Origin: JALHUB01 sp050010555
GTDB lineage: Bacteria > Chloroflexota > Dehalococcoidia > DSTF01 > JALHUB01
Reading direction: 5' to 3'
NCBI GenBank assembly: GCA_050010555.1
Contig: JBEKKV010000002.1
Coordinates: 1 to 64,000, forward strand
Length of the DNA: 64,000 nucleotides
Part shown: positions 35,648 through 45,615 of the stretch, one piece after another
How the letters are laid out: every line of letters starts with the position of its first letter
Position numbering within the stretch: position 1 is the first letter of the stretch
Position numbers and translations under genes: made by a program
Notes under the pieces: model-generated
Database searches by the model: none
Seen by the model: the letters and a program-made list of their open reading frames with translations, nothing else
What the model was told of the DNA's origin: nothing

Positions 35648-36721
35648 TCAGGCGGGCCTGGCGGCGACCGCGGTGAGCTGTCTCTCCTTTCTTGGCGCCG
35701 GCATCTGGAGCATAAGCACCTCCAGCGCCAGTTGCGGATTCACGTTGTCGGCCAGGTATTCCGCTGTCCGACCCAGCGCCCGCAAGAACGACACGATGTC
35801 TCCTACCGTATATTTTCCGGCCATCAGGGCCAGTCTGTCCAGAAGACCGGCGTTGGTGACGATTTCCGCTTGGCCCGACGCTGTCAAAAGGACGTCGCGC
35901 CACCACTCGCGCCAGAGCTCCAGCAGGGCGAAGACGTTGTTGCGGTCGCGGTAGAAGCGCCTCGACATCTCCGCCGCCCAGGCAAAACGCTCGTCGCGGC
36001 CGGCGGCGCTCAGGCGATAAACGTCCCCCAGCATCGATTCGCGGGCCGGGAGAACCGTCTCATCCTCCCAGGCCGTCACTGCCCAGCCGAGCCGCCCGCC
36101 GCTCAGCCTGGCGAGCAGAGCCGCGTCCTCGGCCGGCGTCTCCCACGTCTCCTGCAGCGCCTCCGCCACAGCAGCCACGGACATGTTGCTGAAGGGCACC
36201 AGGCGGCAGCGCGAACGGACTGTTGGCAGAAGCGCTTCCTCGCGGCTCGTCACCAGGATGAGCACCATCGACGCCACGGGCTCCTCCAGCGTCTTCAGGA
36301 GCGCGTTGGAGGATTCGGCGTTCAGGGCGTCCGCCGGGTCGATTATGGCGACGCGAAAGCGGCCTTCGAACGGCGCCCGGCTGGCGATCCGCTTCAGCCG
36401 CCGTATCTGGCAGATGCGTATCTCCTTGGAACCGTCCGCCGCGTGGTCCTTGTGATCCGGGCCCGCTTCCTCGCAGAGCCCGCCGATGCCTATGACCTCC
36501 ACGTCGGGATGCCTGCCTTCCTCGATGAGCTGGCACTGGCGGCAGCGATGACAGGGTGGGTCTTCGCCGCTGCAGTTCAACGCCTGTGCGAACTCCAGGG
36601 CCGCCGTTCCCTTGCCGACCTGCGGCGGGCCGGCGAAGAGATAGGCGTGCGAAGCGCGTCCTTCCGCCAGCGCGCGGCTAAGCGACGCCTGAGCTCGCTC
36701 CTGACCAATTATCTTCCACAT
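35648..36721 (-). CDS. holB: DNA polymerase III delta-prime subunit
   Basis: Clamp-loader AAA+ subunit, 357 residues, starting at ATG 36721 (MWKIIGQERAQASL). Walker A is GPPQVGKG (31-38) and the zinc module is CSGEDPPCHRCRQC just after it. The sensor region LLKTLEEPVASMVLILVTSREEALLPTVRSRC is typical of HolB/DnaX. The longer open frame to 37123 is a shadow of lysA. It starts four bases after the lysA stop. Confidence 0.92.
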   Translation of the reverse strand: MWKIIGQERAQASLSRALAEGRASHAYLFAGPPQVGKGTAALEFAQALNCSGEDPPCHRCRQCQLIEEGRHPDVEVIGIGGLCEEAGPDHKDHAADGSKEIRICQIRRLKRIASRAPFEGRFRVAIIDPADALNAESSNALLKTLEEPVASMVLILVTSREEALLPTVRSRCRLVPFSNMSVAAVAEALQETWETPAEDAALLARLSGGRLGWAVTAWEDETVLPARESMLGDVYRLSAAGRDERFAWAAEMSRRFYRDRNNVFALLELWREWWRDVLLTASGQAEIVTNAGLLDRLALMAGKYTVGDIVSFLRALGRTAEYLADNVNPQLALEVLMLQMPAPRKERQLTAVAARPA

Positions 36722-36725
36722 GGCG

Positions 36726-38060
36726 TCAGTCAGCCGCCCCGTCGCCGCACTCGCAGCGCAGCAGGTCGTCGTAGCTCTCGCGACGGCGCACGATTCGGGC
36801 GCGTCCGTCCTTGACGAAGACGACGGCCGGTCGCAGCGAGGCGTTATAGTTGCTGGCCAGCGGCAGGCAATAGGCGCCGGACGCGGGAATGGCCAGGACG
36901 TCGTCAGGCTGCAGCTTCGGCAGCTCGACGTCGCGGACCAGCACGTCGCCGGACTCGCAGTACTTGCCGGCGATGGTGACGCGCTCCTGCGGTCCTTCTT
37001 CGTCGGCGCGGCTGGCCAGGAGCGCCTCATAAGCGGCGCCGTAGAGGGCGGGACGGATGTTGTCCGCCATGCCGCCGTCGACGAGGACGTACGTGCGCAC
37101 GCCAGCGATCTCCTTTCGCCCACCGACGCTGTAGAGCGCGACGCCGGCGCGGGCGACGAGCGACCGCCCGGGCTCGATGACGAGTCGCGGCGGTGTCAGG
37201 TCGAACGCCCGGCACGATTCCTTCAGCGTGGTCGCCAACGCCTCTGCATACTCGCGTCGGGCCGGAGCGGGAAGGCCGCGCTGGTACTGGACGGCAAAGC
37301 CGCCGCCAGCACTGATCTGTGCGAACTGATGACGTCCCTTCAGGCGCGCGGCGAACTCGAGGAGGGCCTTGAGCGACTGCTGGAACGGCTCGATTTCGAA
37401 TATCTGCGAGCCGATGTGCGCGTGCAGGCCGGCGAGATCGAGCATCTTCGACGCTGCCAGCGCTTCTACTGCCTCCTCCGCCTGGCCGGTGGCGAGCGAC
37501 ACGCCGAACTTCGAGTCGAGCGCGCCGGTGGAGATGTAGCGGTGCGTGTGCGGATCGACGTTCGGCGAGACGCGCAGGAGGACCGCCTGCCGCTTTCCGG
37601 CCGCGGTCGCCAGCCCATCTAGTAAGGCGATCTCGCGAAAGTTGTCGATGACGACGTGGCCGACGCCGGCGTCCAGCGCCTCACCAAGCTCGCGGCGCGA
37701 CTTGTTGTTGCCGTGGAGGTAGATGCGTTCCGCCGGAAACCCGGCCGCCAGGGCAATCGTCAGCTCGCCGCCGGAGGCAACGTCCAGCCCCAGCCCTTCT
37801 TGCGCGAAGAGCGCGGCGACGGCGCGTCCCAGGTACGCCTTCGCGGCGTAGACGACCGTCGTGTCAGGGTATGACGGGACGAAGGCGGAGCGCCATTCGC
37901 GGGCGCCCTCGCGCAGCTCGGTCTCGTCGAACACGTAGAGCGGCGTCCCGAACTCCCGCGCCAGATCGACGGCGTCGCAGCCGCCGAGGCTCAGGTGACC
38001 CTGCGGCGTCAGGCCGGCGGTGCGGGGCAATATGGGAACGAAGGCTGGATCGAGAGACAT
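36726..38060 (-). CDS. lysA: Diaminopimelate decarboxylase
   Basis: Last step of lysine synthesis, meso-DAP to lysine plus CO2, with PLP. It has 444 residues, slightly long. The PLP lysine is K74 in VVYAAKAYLGRA, the HIGSQIFE motif follows, then GGGFAVQY, EPGRSLVARAG and the active-site cysteine region KYCESGDVLV with CLPLASNYN. First gene of the operon; its promoter lies at 38093-38121. Confidence 0.95.
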   Translation of the reverse strand: MSLDPAFVPILPRTAGLTPQGHLSLGGCDAVDLAREFGTPLYVFDETELREGAREWRSAFVPSYPDTTVVYAAKAYLGRAVAALFAQEGLGLDVASGGELTIALAAGFPAERIYLHGNNKSRRELGEALDAGVGHVVIDNFREIALLDGLATAAGKRQAVLLRVSPNVDPHTHRYISTGALDSKFGVSLATGQAEEAVEALAASKMLDLAGLHAHIGSQIFEIEPFQQSLKALLEFAARLKGRHQFAQISAGGGFAVQYQRGLPAPARREYAEALATTLKESCRAFDLTPPRLVIEPGRSLVARAGVALYSVGGRKEIAGVRTYVLVDGGMADNIRPALYGAAYEALLASRADEEGPQERVTIAGKYCESGDVLVRDVELPKLQPDDVLAIPASGAYCLPLASNYNASLRPAVVFVKDGRARIVRRRESYDDLLRCECGDGAAD

Positions 38061-38092
38061 CGCTTCTTCCTGGGGATACTTGTTCTACGAAG

Positions 38093-38121
38093 ATTATACG
38101 GTTGTGAAGTGGGAGGGTCTA
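38093..38121 (-). promoter_or_regulatory. Promoter of the lysA-holB-ricT-glyA operon
   Basis: A perfect TATAAT on the minus strand (complement of 38093-38098), 17-base spacer and TAGACC (38116-38121, four of six consensus). It fits the 69-base gap upstream of lysA and predicts a leader of about 25 bases. Confidence 0.6.
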
Positions 38122-38129
38122 GGCGACGA

Positions 38130-38990
38130 TCAGCCGCGCGATGGACGCAGCGTCGCAACCAAATCGCCGTCCTCGGTGCGCAGGCTCACCTTGCCTTCGT
38201 CGCGGAGCTTGCAAAGATGGGCCGTCACCTGGCCCCCGGCCATTCTTAGCAATTGCGGCGCCAGCTCCGGGTAGATCCGACGGACCAACGCGTCGACGCT
38301 CGATTCGCCGCCGCTAAGGAGCGACAGGAGTTGCTCTTCGCGCTCGTGCCGGTGGTCGATGAGCTCCTGTATCTTTCGCTGCGGCTCCCGCACCGGCGGG
38401 CCGTGTCCCGGGCAAAGCAGCGAGGCGCCGAGCGACTTCATGCGCTCCAGCGAACGGACGTAGAGGGCCATGTCGCCGGTGGGAGGGGGTGGGATCGCCG
38501 TGGTGCCCAGCCCGAGCACGTTGTCGCCGCTGAAGAGGACCGCCTGTTCTTCCAGGAAGAAGCAGACGTGGCCGGCGCTGTGTCCGGGCGTATGAACGAC
38601 GCGCAGCCGCAGGCGTCCCGCCGCCAATGCCTCGCCATCGACGAGGGGCGGACCGAAGCGGACATCCGGATGGCGGCGCTTCGGGTCGTCGCCCAGGAGG
38701 CGTTCCTCTTCCGCATGCATCCGGATCGGCGCTCCGGTGGCTGCGGCGAGCAGGAGGGCACCGCTCGCGTGGTCGCGATGATGATGCGTCAGCGCGATCA
38801 GCCCGACGCGCGGTGCGCCCAGGTCCTTCAGGTATGTCAGCCGTTCATTCGCCGCCGCCTCGTCCTCTAGGCCGCCGTCGATGATGATAGCGCTCCCGCC
38901 GTCGACGACGAGGTAGACGTTCGGCTCGTAGAGACCGGCGTACGGCGCGGAAGGAGCCCGCAAGACGTGGACGTTCGGAGTGAGCTGCAC
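38130..38990 (-). CDS. MBL-fold hydrolase with C-terminal winged helix (LACTB2-like)
   Basis: 286-residue metallo-hydrolase. The metal motif is THHHRDHASG (H69, H71, D73, H74); TPGHSAGHVCF and FSGDNVLGLG supply further ligands, and PGHGPPV the last histidine. The C-terminal part (about 215-280) is a winged-helix-like region with LRRIYPELAPQLLRMAGGQVTAHLCKL, as in LACTB2-type enzymes, some of which are endoribonucleases. The substrate is unknown. An extended -10 (TGTTAGAAT, complement near 39021-39029) lies upstream. Confidence 0.82.
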   Translation of the reverse strand: MQLTPNVHVLRAPSAPYAGLYEPNVYLVVDGGSAIIIDGGLEDEAAANERLTYLKDLGAPRVGLIALTHHHRDHASGALLLAAATGAPIRMHAEEERLLGDDPKRRHPDVRFGPPLVDGEALAAGRLRLRVVHTPGHSAGHVCFFLEEQAVLFSGDNVLGLGTTAIPPPPTGDMALYVRSLERMKSLGASLLCPGHGPPVREPQRKIQELIDHRHEREEQLLSLLSGGESSVDALVRRIYPELAPQLLRMAGGQVTAHLCKLRDEGKVSLRTEDGDLVATLRPSRG

Positions 38991-39106
38991 TCGCCGCCTC
39001 GCTTCGATATTGGCGGGATCATTCTAACAGGCGTTTGCCTGCTGTTTCGACCGCACGGTCGATGAAGCGTCAGCGGTGATGTGGGTCGAGGGAAGAGCAG
39101 GGGTAT

Positions 39107-40699
39107 CTAGGCGACGCGCGCACCCTGGGACCGTGAGCAGACAATGTTGCCGCCGCTGGATTTTGCCTCGTAGAGGGCTGCGTCGGCCGTCGCGATCAGG
39201 TCCTGCGCCTCCTGGAGCGCCAGGAAGTCCGCCTCGGCGACGCCCAGGCTCACGTTGAGGCCCAGCGTATCGCCGCGCGGAAGATAGAACGGTTGCTTCT
39301 CGACCCGGCTGCGGAACCGTTCCCCGAAGCGCCGCGCCGCGCCCAGGTCCGCTTCAGGCAGCACGAAGAGGAACTCATCGCCGCCGTAGCGCCCGACGAC
39401 GTCGCCCTTGCGACAGCTCTGGCGGGCAAGTCGGGCTAGTTGCAGCAGAACTTCGTCGCCGGCGTCGTGACCGAACTGGTCGTTCACCGACTTCAGCTTG
39501 TCCACGTCCAGCAGGCCGACGCTCAGCGATCCGCCGTGGCGAAGCGCGCGCGCTCGTTCCGCCTCGATGACCTCTTCCACATAGCGCCGGTTGGGAATGC
39601 CGGTAAGGGCGTCGGTGCGCGCCAGGCGGTGCTGGATCTCGGTGCTTTCCTGGAGCCGTTTGGAGAACCTTTCGAGCTGCTTCTTGGATTCCGCCAGCTC
39701 CGAGTACATGCTTCTCGCCTTCAAGCCCACCGCCAGTTGAGTGGCGATTGCCTTGAATCCCTCCACCTCTTCCGGCGGGAACGTCCGCGGCCGGAAGCTA
39801 GCAAGAGCGATCAGTCCCAGCATCTCGTCGGCGAAGAGAATAGGCACGCGCGCCGCCGATACAAGCATTACCCACTGAAACTGGCGCCGTTCTTCTTCCG
39901 CGACGATTGGGCAATGCTGCAGATCGGGCATCAGGACCGGCTGCCGCGTTCGTATCGCCTCTCTGAGCGGTCCGTCCACGACCCCTTCCGTCGACCGGAG
40001 TTGGAGTTCCGCCCCTGTGCCCTGCCAGCGGACGGAGTTGAGTGCCTGTGTTGTGATTCGCTGGGACGTGTTATCCCAGATCTCGATCCTCACGATCTCG
40101 TAGCCCGTGGTGTCGGAGATAGCGCCGGCCAGGTTCTCCAAGAGCGATTGCGTGTCCTCCCCCTGCGTCAGCACTTCGGCCGCGTTCGCCAGGGCCGACA
40201 TCTGCTGGCGCTGGCGCTCCGACCAGCGGGCGTTGAGCATGCGCTCGAGGAACATGATGAGCGACGGTCGCGCCGCCTCGATGACAGTCAGGAGCGAGTG
40301 GTCCAAGCCCGTGTCCCACGGCCCGCGGACAATTACCATCTCCGCCGGGCTCTCCCTGGTAGGGATCCTGATGCCAAGGTACTCACACTTCTGTCCGGCC
40401 GCAGCGCTCACAAGGCCTTCCACGCGTCCGGCCTGGATGCTGAAGGCAACGGGCGCCTTCTGCTTTTGTGTCCGTTGCTGGACCAGCCAGAGCCCCTTCT
40501 CGCCAGTGCCGATCTCATCGCCGCAGCGCGAATCGCCGCAGCGCAGCCAGTCCAGGCCTTCGGCGTAGACAAAGCAGACGCGTTCGGCGCCGAGCGCTTC
40601 CCTAAGGGTGTCGGCTATGCGCGTTAGCCCCAGCCTGCTCGCTGGCCCCCTTGCGGCGAGATCGGCAAGCTGCTGGAGCGCATCAAGCCCGGGCTTCAC
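39107..40699 (-). CDS. Diguanylate cyclase with two GAF-like domains, copy 1
   Basis: 530-residue soluble signalling protein. Two sensory GAF-like regions occupy about 20-165 and 175-330, a coiled segment follows (330-360), then a GGDEF domain (about 362-525). The active site GRYGGDEFLFVLPE is intact and the inhibitory site RxxD lies five residues before it (RKGD), so c-di-GMP synthesis with product inhibition is expected. No EAL domain is present. The neighbouring gene is a paralogue in the same orientation, 103 bases away. Confidence 0.9.
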   Translation of the reverse strand: MKPGLDALQQLADLAARGPASRLGLTRIADTLREALGAERVCFVYAEGLDWLRCGDSRCGDEIGTGEKGLWLVQQRTQKQKAPVAFSIQAGRVEGLVSAAAGQKCEYLGIRIPTRESPAEMVIVRGPWDTGLDHSLLTVIEAARPSLIMFLERMLNARWSERQRQQMSALANAAEVLTQGEDTQSLLENLAGAISDTTGYEIVRIEIWDNTSQRITTQALNSVRWQGTGAELQLRSTEGVVDGPLREAIRTRQPVLMPDLQHCPIVAEEERRQFQWVMLVSAARVPILFADEMLGLIALASFRPRTFPPEEVEGFKAIATQLAVGLKARSMYSELAESKKQLERFSKRLQESTEIQHRLARTDALTGIPNRRYVEEVIEAERARALRHGGSLSVGLLDVDKLKSVNDQFGHDAGDEVLLQLARLARQSCRKGDVVGRYGGDEFLFVLPEADLGAARRFGERFRSRVEKQPFYLPRGDTLGLNVSLGVAEADFLALQEAQDLIATADAALYEAKSSGGNIVCSRSQGARVA

Positions 40700-40802
40700 G
40701 ATGACCCTCTCCGGTTCGACGTCGTCAACTCACTCCACACTTAGATTCGGTAGGTGGGTCAGCATTCTAAATACGCTTTGGCTGGAGACGCGCGATCCAC
40801 TG

Positions 40803-42398
40803 TCAGGCCGCGCTCTTCCGGGCGGAGCGCGAGCAGGTCTTATTGCCACCCTTGGCTTTGGCCTGATAGAGTGCTTCGTCGGCCTGCTTTATCAGCGCGA
40901 AGGGTTTCTGTGCATTATGAGGGTCGAGCTGCGCAACGCCGATGCTGATGCTCATTCTCGCGCTCCCATCGCTGGCGAAATCAAACACCCGTCCGGCGAC
41001 CGCGGCCCGAAAGCGGTTGGCGAATCTCTGGGCCGCGGCGAGGTCCGCCCGGGGCAGTACGAAAATGAACTCGTCACCCCCGTAGCGCCCGACCACGTCG
41101 CCGCGCCGGCACGTTCGCCTGGACAGGTCGGCAAGCTGGACAAGAGCGGCGTCCCCCGCTTTGTGGCCGTAGTTGTCATTAATCGCCTTGAATTTGTCGA
41201 GGTCGGCCAGGGCGACGCAGAGCGCCGTCTTGTGGCGAATGGCGCGCGAGCATTCGCCCTTTACCACCTCATCGATATAGCGTCGATTTGGGACGCCGGT
41301 CAGCGCATCCGTCCGCGCCAGGCGGTGCTGCACCTCGTTGCTGGACTGCAATTCCTCGGCGTACTCTCTCAGTTGTTTCTCCGACTGGGCCAGGGACCGG
41401 TACATCTCTACCGCTTTGAGGGCCGCGCCCAACTGGCTGGCAAAGCCGTTCAGGACCTCCACTTCCGTTTCCGCGAAATCTCGCGGCCGCTGGTTGGCTA
41501 CCCGCAGGACGCCGAGGAACTCATCGCGGAAAGTGATCGGGAACTGGGCGGCCGAAAATATGTGAGCCCGCTTGAAGAACTGTCTCCCCGTTTCCGGTAT
41601 CCTTTCGTCGTTCTGAAGGTCGGGGAGAAGCAGTGGTTGGCGCGTTGCCAGGGCCGCCTTAAGGAGAGCTTCCGGGTAAAGAGCGGTGGGCTGTCGCTGC
41701 TTCCATTCATCACCGAGGGACGTGTCAATCTGCGGCCCAATGTTCAGAACGCTGAGCACGAACGTTTGCGAGTCCTTGTCGAAAACGTCTATCGACACCA
41801 GGTCGTTGCCGGTGGAAATGGAGATGGCGTTGGCCAGGTGCTTCAGCACCGGCGAGATGCGCTCTGCCTGGATCAAGAGTTGCGCGGCATCCGCTACCGC
41901 CGACATCTGCTCGCGCTGGCGGTCGGCCTTGGCTACGCTCAGCACGCGCCCGAGCACGAGCGTGATGGCGGGCGTTGCGGCTTCGATGAAAGCGAAGACG
42001 CCCGCGCCTGCGGGGGGATTCGCCCGTGTCTTAATGATGAGCATCTCGCCGCCACCGTCGAGCTGGAAGCCGAGGAAGCGCTTTGTACCTCCCTGGCGGG
42101 CATCGACAATGTCGCTAACGCGCTCGCCGACTATGTCGAAGGCAACGGGGCCGCCGACTATCTCGCACTGGTGCTGGACCAGCCATAGCCCCATCTGGTT
42201 TGTTCCCAGCCCTTCGGCCGCGCTGGAATCGCCACACAGTATGAACTCCTTGTTCTCCGGGTAGACAAGGAAGATGCGGTCCGCCGCTATCGCCTCGCGA
42301 ACGAGATCGGCGATGCGGACGAGCGATTGTTCGCCCGCCTTGCCGTCGATGGCGGCGTCCGCCAGCTTATACAGAGAAGTGACCTTTTCAGTCACCAC
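40803..42398 (-). CDS. Diguanylate cyclase with two GAF-like domains, copy 2
   Basis: 531-residue paralogue of the preceding protein with the same layout: GAF-like regions at about 15-160 and 170-330, then GGDEF with GRYGGDEFIFVLPR and an I-site RRGD five residues upstream. The linker TDALTGVPNRRYIDEVV is shared with copy 1 (TDALTGIPNRRYVEEVI). The sensory halves are clearly diverged, so the two likely respond to different ligands. The gap to the divergent M16 peptidase gene is 138 bases. Confidence 0.9.
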   Translation of the reverse strand: MVTEKVTSLYKLADAAIDGKAGEQSLVRIADLVREAIAADRIFLVYPENKEFILCGDSSAAEGLGTNQMGLWLVQHQCEIVGGPVAFDIVGERVSDIVDARQGGTKRFLGFQLDGGGEMLIIKTRANPPAGAGVFAFIEAATPAITLVLGRVLSVAKADRQREQMSAVADAAQLLIQAERISPVLKHLANAISISTGNDLVSIDVFDKDSQTFVLSVLNIGPQIDTSLGDEWKQRQPTALYPEALLKAALATRQPLLLPDLQNDERIPETGRQFFKRAHIFSAAQFPITFRDEFLGVLRVANQRPRDFAETEVEVLNGFASQLGAALKAVEMYRSLAQSEKQLREYAEELQSSNEVQHRLARTDALTGVPNRRYIDEVVKGECSRAIRHKTALCVALADLDKFKAINDNYGHKAGDAALVQLADLSRRTCRRGDVVGRYGGDEFIFVLPRADLAAAQRFANRFRAAVAGRVFDFASDGSARMSISIGVAQLDPHNAQKPFALIKQADEALYQAKAKGGNKTCSRSARKSAA

Positions 42399-42536
42399 GC
42401 AAATCCCAAAGGTATCGGTCTGTCGGTGCCTCTGCTATTAGGTTCGGCAAGGGAAGGCCGGTTCAGCAGATGCGCCGGCCCCTGTTGAAGGAGCCACCCA
42501 ATCGCCTTTAGAATGGCTTCAGGAGAGGGCAAACAG

Positions 42537-43811
42537 ATGGTCGACGAGATTTACCAGCGAACGACTCTCAGCAATGGACTGCGCGTGGTGACCGCGCCGA
42601 TGCCTTTCACGCGTTCGGTGAGTATCAGCATCTATCTCGGCGCCGGCTCCCGCTATGAGGAGCCAGCTCAGGCCGGCATCTCGCACATGGCCGAGCACCT
42701 CGTCTTCAAGGGGACGGAGCGCTATCCAAGCTCACGGGAGATCTCCGAGATCGTCGACAGCGTCGGCGGGGTGATGAATGCGGTTACGGATCGCGAGTTG
42801 ACCGTCTACTACGGCAAGGTGGCGCGTCCCCACTTCGACATGCTCGGCGACATCCTCAGCGACTTGTTGCGTCATCCGCTCCTCGCCGCGCAGGAGATGG
42901 AGAAAGAACGCGGCGTTATCCTGGAAGAGCTGGCCGCCGTGGCCGACTCGCCGCCGCAGCTCGTCGACCAGCTTATCGATCAGGTGATGTGGCCGGACCA
43001 GCCGCTGGGCCGCGACGTTGGCGGCAGCCGCGAGACGGTATCGACGATGACGCGCGAGATGGTGCTCGCCTACATGGGCAGGCAGTACGTCGCGGAGAAC
43101 GCGGTCGTGGGCATTGCCGGCAACGTGAGTCACGACGAGGCGCTGGCGCTGGTCGAACGAGAGATGGGCGACTGGCAGCGCGGCCTTCCGGGCGGCTGGC
43201 GCCCCGCCTGGAGCCCCCCGCAGGGGCCGCGGCTAGCGGTGCAGTACAAGAAGACGGAGCAAGCGCACATTTCGCTCGCCGTCGAAGGGATGGCGATGGA
43301 GCACCCGGACCGGCCGGCGCTGGACCTTCTGAGCGTGATTCTGGGCGAAGGAATGAGCAGCCGCTTGTTTCTGGAGCTGCGCGAGCGACTGGGCCTGTGC
43401 TACGACGTGCACAGCTACGCCAGCCACTACCAGGACGCCGGCTCGCTGGCCGTCTATGCCGCTGTGGACCCGAAGAACGCACTCAAGGCGTTGACCGCGC
43501 TCATGGGGGAGTTGGCGCGGATCCGCGAAGACATTGACGACGAGGAAGTGGCGCGCGCAAAGGAGCTTTCCCGCGGCCGGGTCCTCCTGAGGATGGAGGA
43601 CACGCGCAGCGTTTCCGGCTGGACCGGCGTGCAGGAGTTGCTGACGGGTAAAGTACTGACGGTGGACGACGTGCTGGAGCGCGTGATGGCCGTAACGACG
43701 GCGGACCTGCTGCGGGTGGCGAAGCAGACGCTACGTCGGGAGGCGCTGAATCTGGCGGTTGTCGGGCCCTTCCGCAGCGACGGCCGCTTTCTACCACTGC
43801 TCGATCTTTGA
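42537..43811 (+). CDS. M16-family zinc peptidase (mitochondrial processing peptidase-like)
   Basis: 424-residue inverzincin peptidase. The inverted zinc motif HxxEH is HMAEH (H50, E53, H54), with the distal glutamate probably E130 in ERGVILEEL. The C-terminal half contains the usual LSVILGEGMSSRLFLELRERLGLCYDV. Bacterial homologues are often listed as YmxG/PqqL-like. ATG 42537 has AGGAG at 42521-42525 at a good distance; ATG 42513 is the alternative. The gene ends before a strong bidirectional terminator. Confidence 0.9.
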   Translation: MVDEIYQRTTLSNGLRVVTAPMPFTRSVSISIYLGAGSRYEEPAQAGISHMAEHLVFKGTERYPSSREISEIVDSVGGVMNAVTDRELTVYYGKVARPHFDMLGDILSDLLRHPLLAAQEMEKERGVILEELAAVADSPPQLVDQLIDQVMWPDQPLGRDVGGSRETVSTMTREMVLAYMGRQYVAENAVVGIAGNVSHDEALALVEREMGDWQRGLPGGWRPAWSPPQGPRLAVQYKKTEQAHISLAVEGMAMEHPDRPALDLLSVILGEGMSSRLFLELRERLGLCYDVHSYASHYQDAGSLAVYAAVDPKNALKALTALMGELARIREDIDDEEVARAKELSRGRVLLRMEDTRSVSGWTGVQELLTGKVLTVDDVLERVMAVTTADLLRVAKQTLRREALNLAVVGPFRSDGRFLPLLDL

Positions 43812-43884
43812 CGAGAGGGTCGCCGCGGGTCGCGTTCGACGGGCCAGGCCGCGGCCGGCGGGAGCTACGTCTTGGGGGCAAGGG

Positions 43885-43914
43885 TAGGGCCGCTCGGCAA
43901 CCCGAGCGGCCCTA
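43885..43914. terminator. Bidirectional terminator between M16 peptidase and groEL
   Basis: TAGGGCCGCTCGG (43885-43897), loop CAAC, CCGAGCGGCCCTA (43902-43914): a perfect 13-bp stem in the 124-base gap between two convergent genes. The flanking sequence AACAGTT gives only a short T-run. Confidence 0.75.
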
Positions 43915-43935
43915 ACAGTTCCAAGCGTTAGCCTA

Positions 43936-45555
43936 TCAATACTCCGGCGGCATCGCGGGCATGGCGGCCGACGGCGGCTCCGGGATATCCGTTATCAGCG
44001 ACTCCGTCGTCAGCACCATCGCGCCGATCGACGCCGCGTTCTCCAGCGCCGAGCGCACGACTTTCACCGGGTCGACGATTCCGCGCTTGTACATATTGAC
44101 ATACTCGTTGCTCACCGCGTCCCAGCCGCTATCGATGTCCTTGGCGCGACGCACCACGTCGACCACAACCGATCCCTCGCAGCCGGCGTTCTCGGCTATG
44201 AGCGTCATCGGCGCTTCCACCGCGCTGATGAGGATGCCGACGCCCGTGCGCTGATCGCCCTGGAGCGTGGCCTGGAGCTCCTCCAAGGGCTTCTGGCAGC
44301 GCAACAGGGCCACACCGCCGCCGGGGACGATCCCTTCCTCCACGGCCGCCCGTGTCGCCGAGAGCGCGTCTTCGACGCGCAGCTTCTTCTCCTTGAGCTC
44401 GATCTCCGTCGCCGCGCCGACCTTTATGACCGCTACGCCGCCAGCCAGTTTCGCCAGGCGCTCCTGCAGCTTCTCGCGGTCGAACTCCGAGGTCGTTTCA
44501 TCGATCTGCGCCTTGATCTGCTTGATGCGTGCCTGGATCGCCTCGTCGCTGCCGTGGCCCTCTATTACCGTCGTCTCCTCTTTCGTGGAGACCACCCGAC
44601 GGGCGCGGCCCAGGTCCGACACCTGCGCGTTCTCCAGCTTGCGGCCCGTCTCCTCCGTGACGAACGTGCCGCCGGTGAGGATGGCGATGTCTTCCAGGAT
44701 CGCCTTGCGCCTCTCGCCGAAGGCCGGCGCTTTGACCACCAGCGGATTGATCGTGCCGCGGAGCTTGTTCACGACCAGCGTCGCCAGCGCCTCACCGTCG
44801 CAGTCGTCGCAGATAACTACCAGGTTCTTCGTCACCTGAAGCGTCTTCTCCAGAATGGGCAGGATATCGGCGATGGCGGAGATCTTCTTATCCGTCACCA
44901 GGATGTAGGGGTCGTCGAGCGACGCCTCCATGCGGTCGGGGTTGGTCACGAAATAGGGCGAGACGTAGCCGCGGTCGAGCTGCATGCCGTCGACGAACTC
45001 CGTCTCCATGCTCAGGCCTTTGGACTCCTCGACCGTAATGACGCCGTCTTTGCCCACCTTTTCCATCACGTCGGCGATCAGGTTGCCGACCTCCTGGTCG
45101 ATGGCGGCAATCGACGCTACCTGGCTGATCTGCTCCTTACCGGCCACCGGCTTGGCGGACTCCCGCAGCGCCGCAATCGCGCGCTGGACACCGCGTTCCA
45201 GTCCCCGCTTCAGGTCCATCGGGTTGGCGCCGGCCGCCACGTTCTTCAGCCCTTCGCGCACGATCGCCTGGGCCAGGACGGTGGCGGTGGTCGTGCCGTC
45301 GCCAGCGACGTCGTTCGTCTTGCTGGCGACCTCGCGGGCGAGCTGGGCGCCCATGTTCTCCTGCGCGTCCGGCAGCTCAATCTCCTTGGCGATGGTCACG
45401 CCGTCGTTGGCGATGACCGGCGGTCCAAACTTCTTCGCCAGGACGACCGTGCGGCCGCGCGGGCCCAGGGTGACCTTCAGGGCGTCGGCCAGGGCGTCGA
45501 CGCCTGCCTTCAGGGCGCGGCGCGCCTCCTCATCGAATACCAGTTGTTTCGCCAT
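43936..45555 (-). CDS. groEL: Chaperonin GroEL (HSP60)
   Basis: 60-kDa chaperonin, 539 residues. The ATP-binding motifs are VTLGPRGRTV and GDGTTTATVLAQ, and VEEGIVPGGGVALL is the family signature. The C-terminal tail ends in a Met/Pro-rich stretch (AAMPAMPPEY) instead of the common GGM repeats. ATG 45555 (MAKQLVFDEEAR) with GGGAGGG upstream is chosen over an in-frame ATG eight codons earlier. Expressed with groES from the CIRCE-controlled promoter. Confidence 0.97.
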   Translation of the reverse strand: MAKQLVFDEEARRALKAGVDALADALKVTLGPRGRTVVLAKKFGPPVIANDGVTIAKEIELPDAQENMGAQLAREVASKTNDVAGDGTTTATVLAQAIVREGLKNVAAGANPMDLKRGLERGVQRAIAALRESAKPVAGKEQISQVASIAAIDQEVGNLIADVMEKVGKDGVITVEESKGLSMETEFVDGMQLDRGYVSPYFVTNPDRMEASLDDPYILVTDKKISAIADILPILEKTLQVTKNLVVICDDCDGEALATLVVNKLRGTINPLVVKAPAFGERRKAILEDIAILTGGTFVTEETGRKLENAQVSDLGRARRVVSTKEETTVIEGHGSDEAIQARIKQIKAQIDETTSEFDREKLQERLAKLAGGVAVIKVGAATEIELKEKKLRVEDALSATRAAVEEGIVPGGGVALLRCQKPLEELQATLQGDQRTGVGILISAVEAPMTLIAENAGCEGSVVVDVVRRAKDIDSGWDAVSNEYVNMYKRGIVDPVKVVRSALENAASIGAMVLTTESLITDIPEPPSAAMPAMPPEY

Positions 45556-45615
45556 GCAAACCCTCCCTAGCCCGGCCATCCCCCGAAGCGGCTGCGACGG
45601 CGGTGGCGGGAGATT

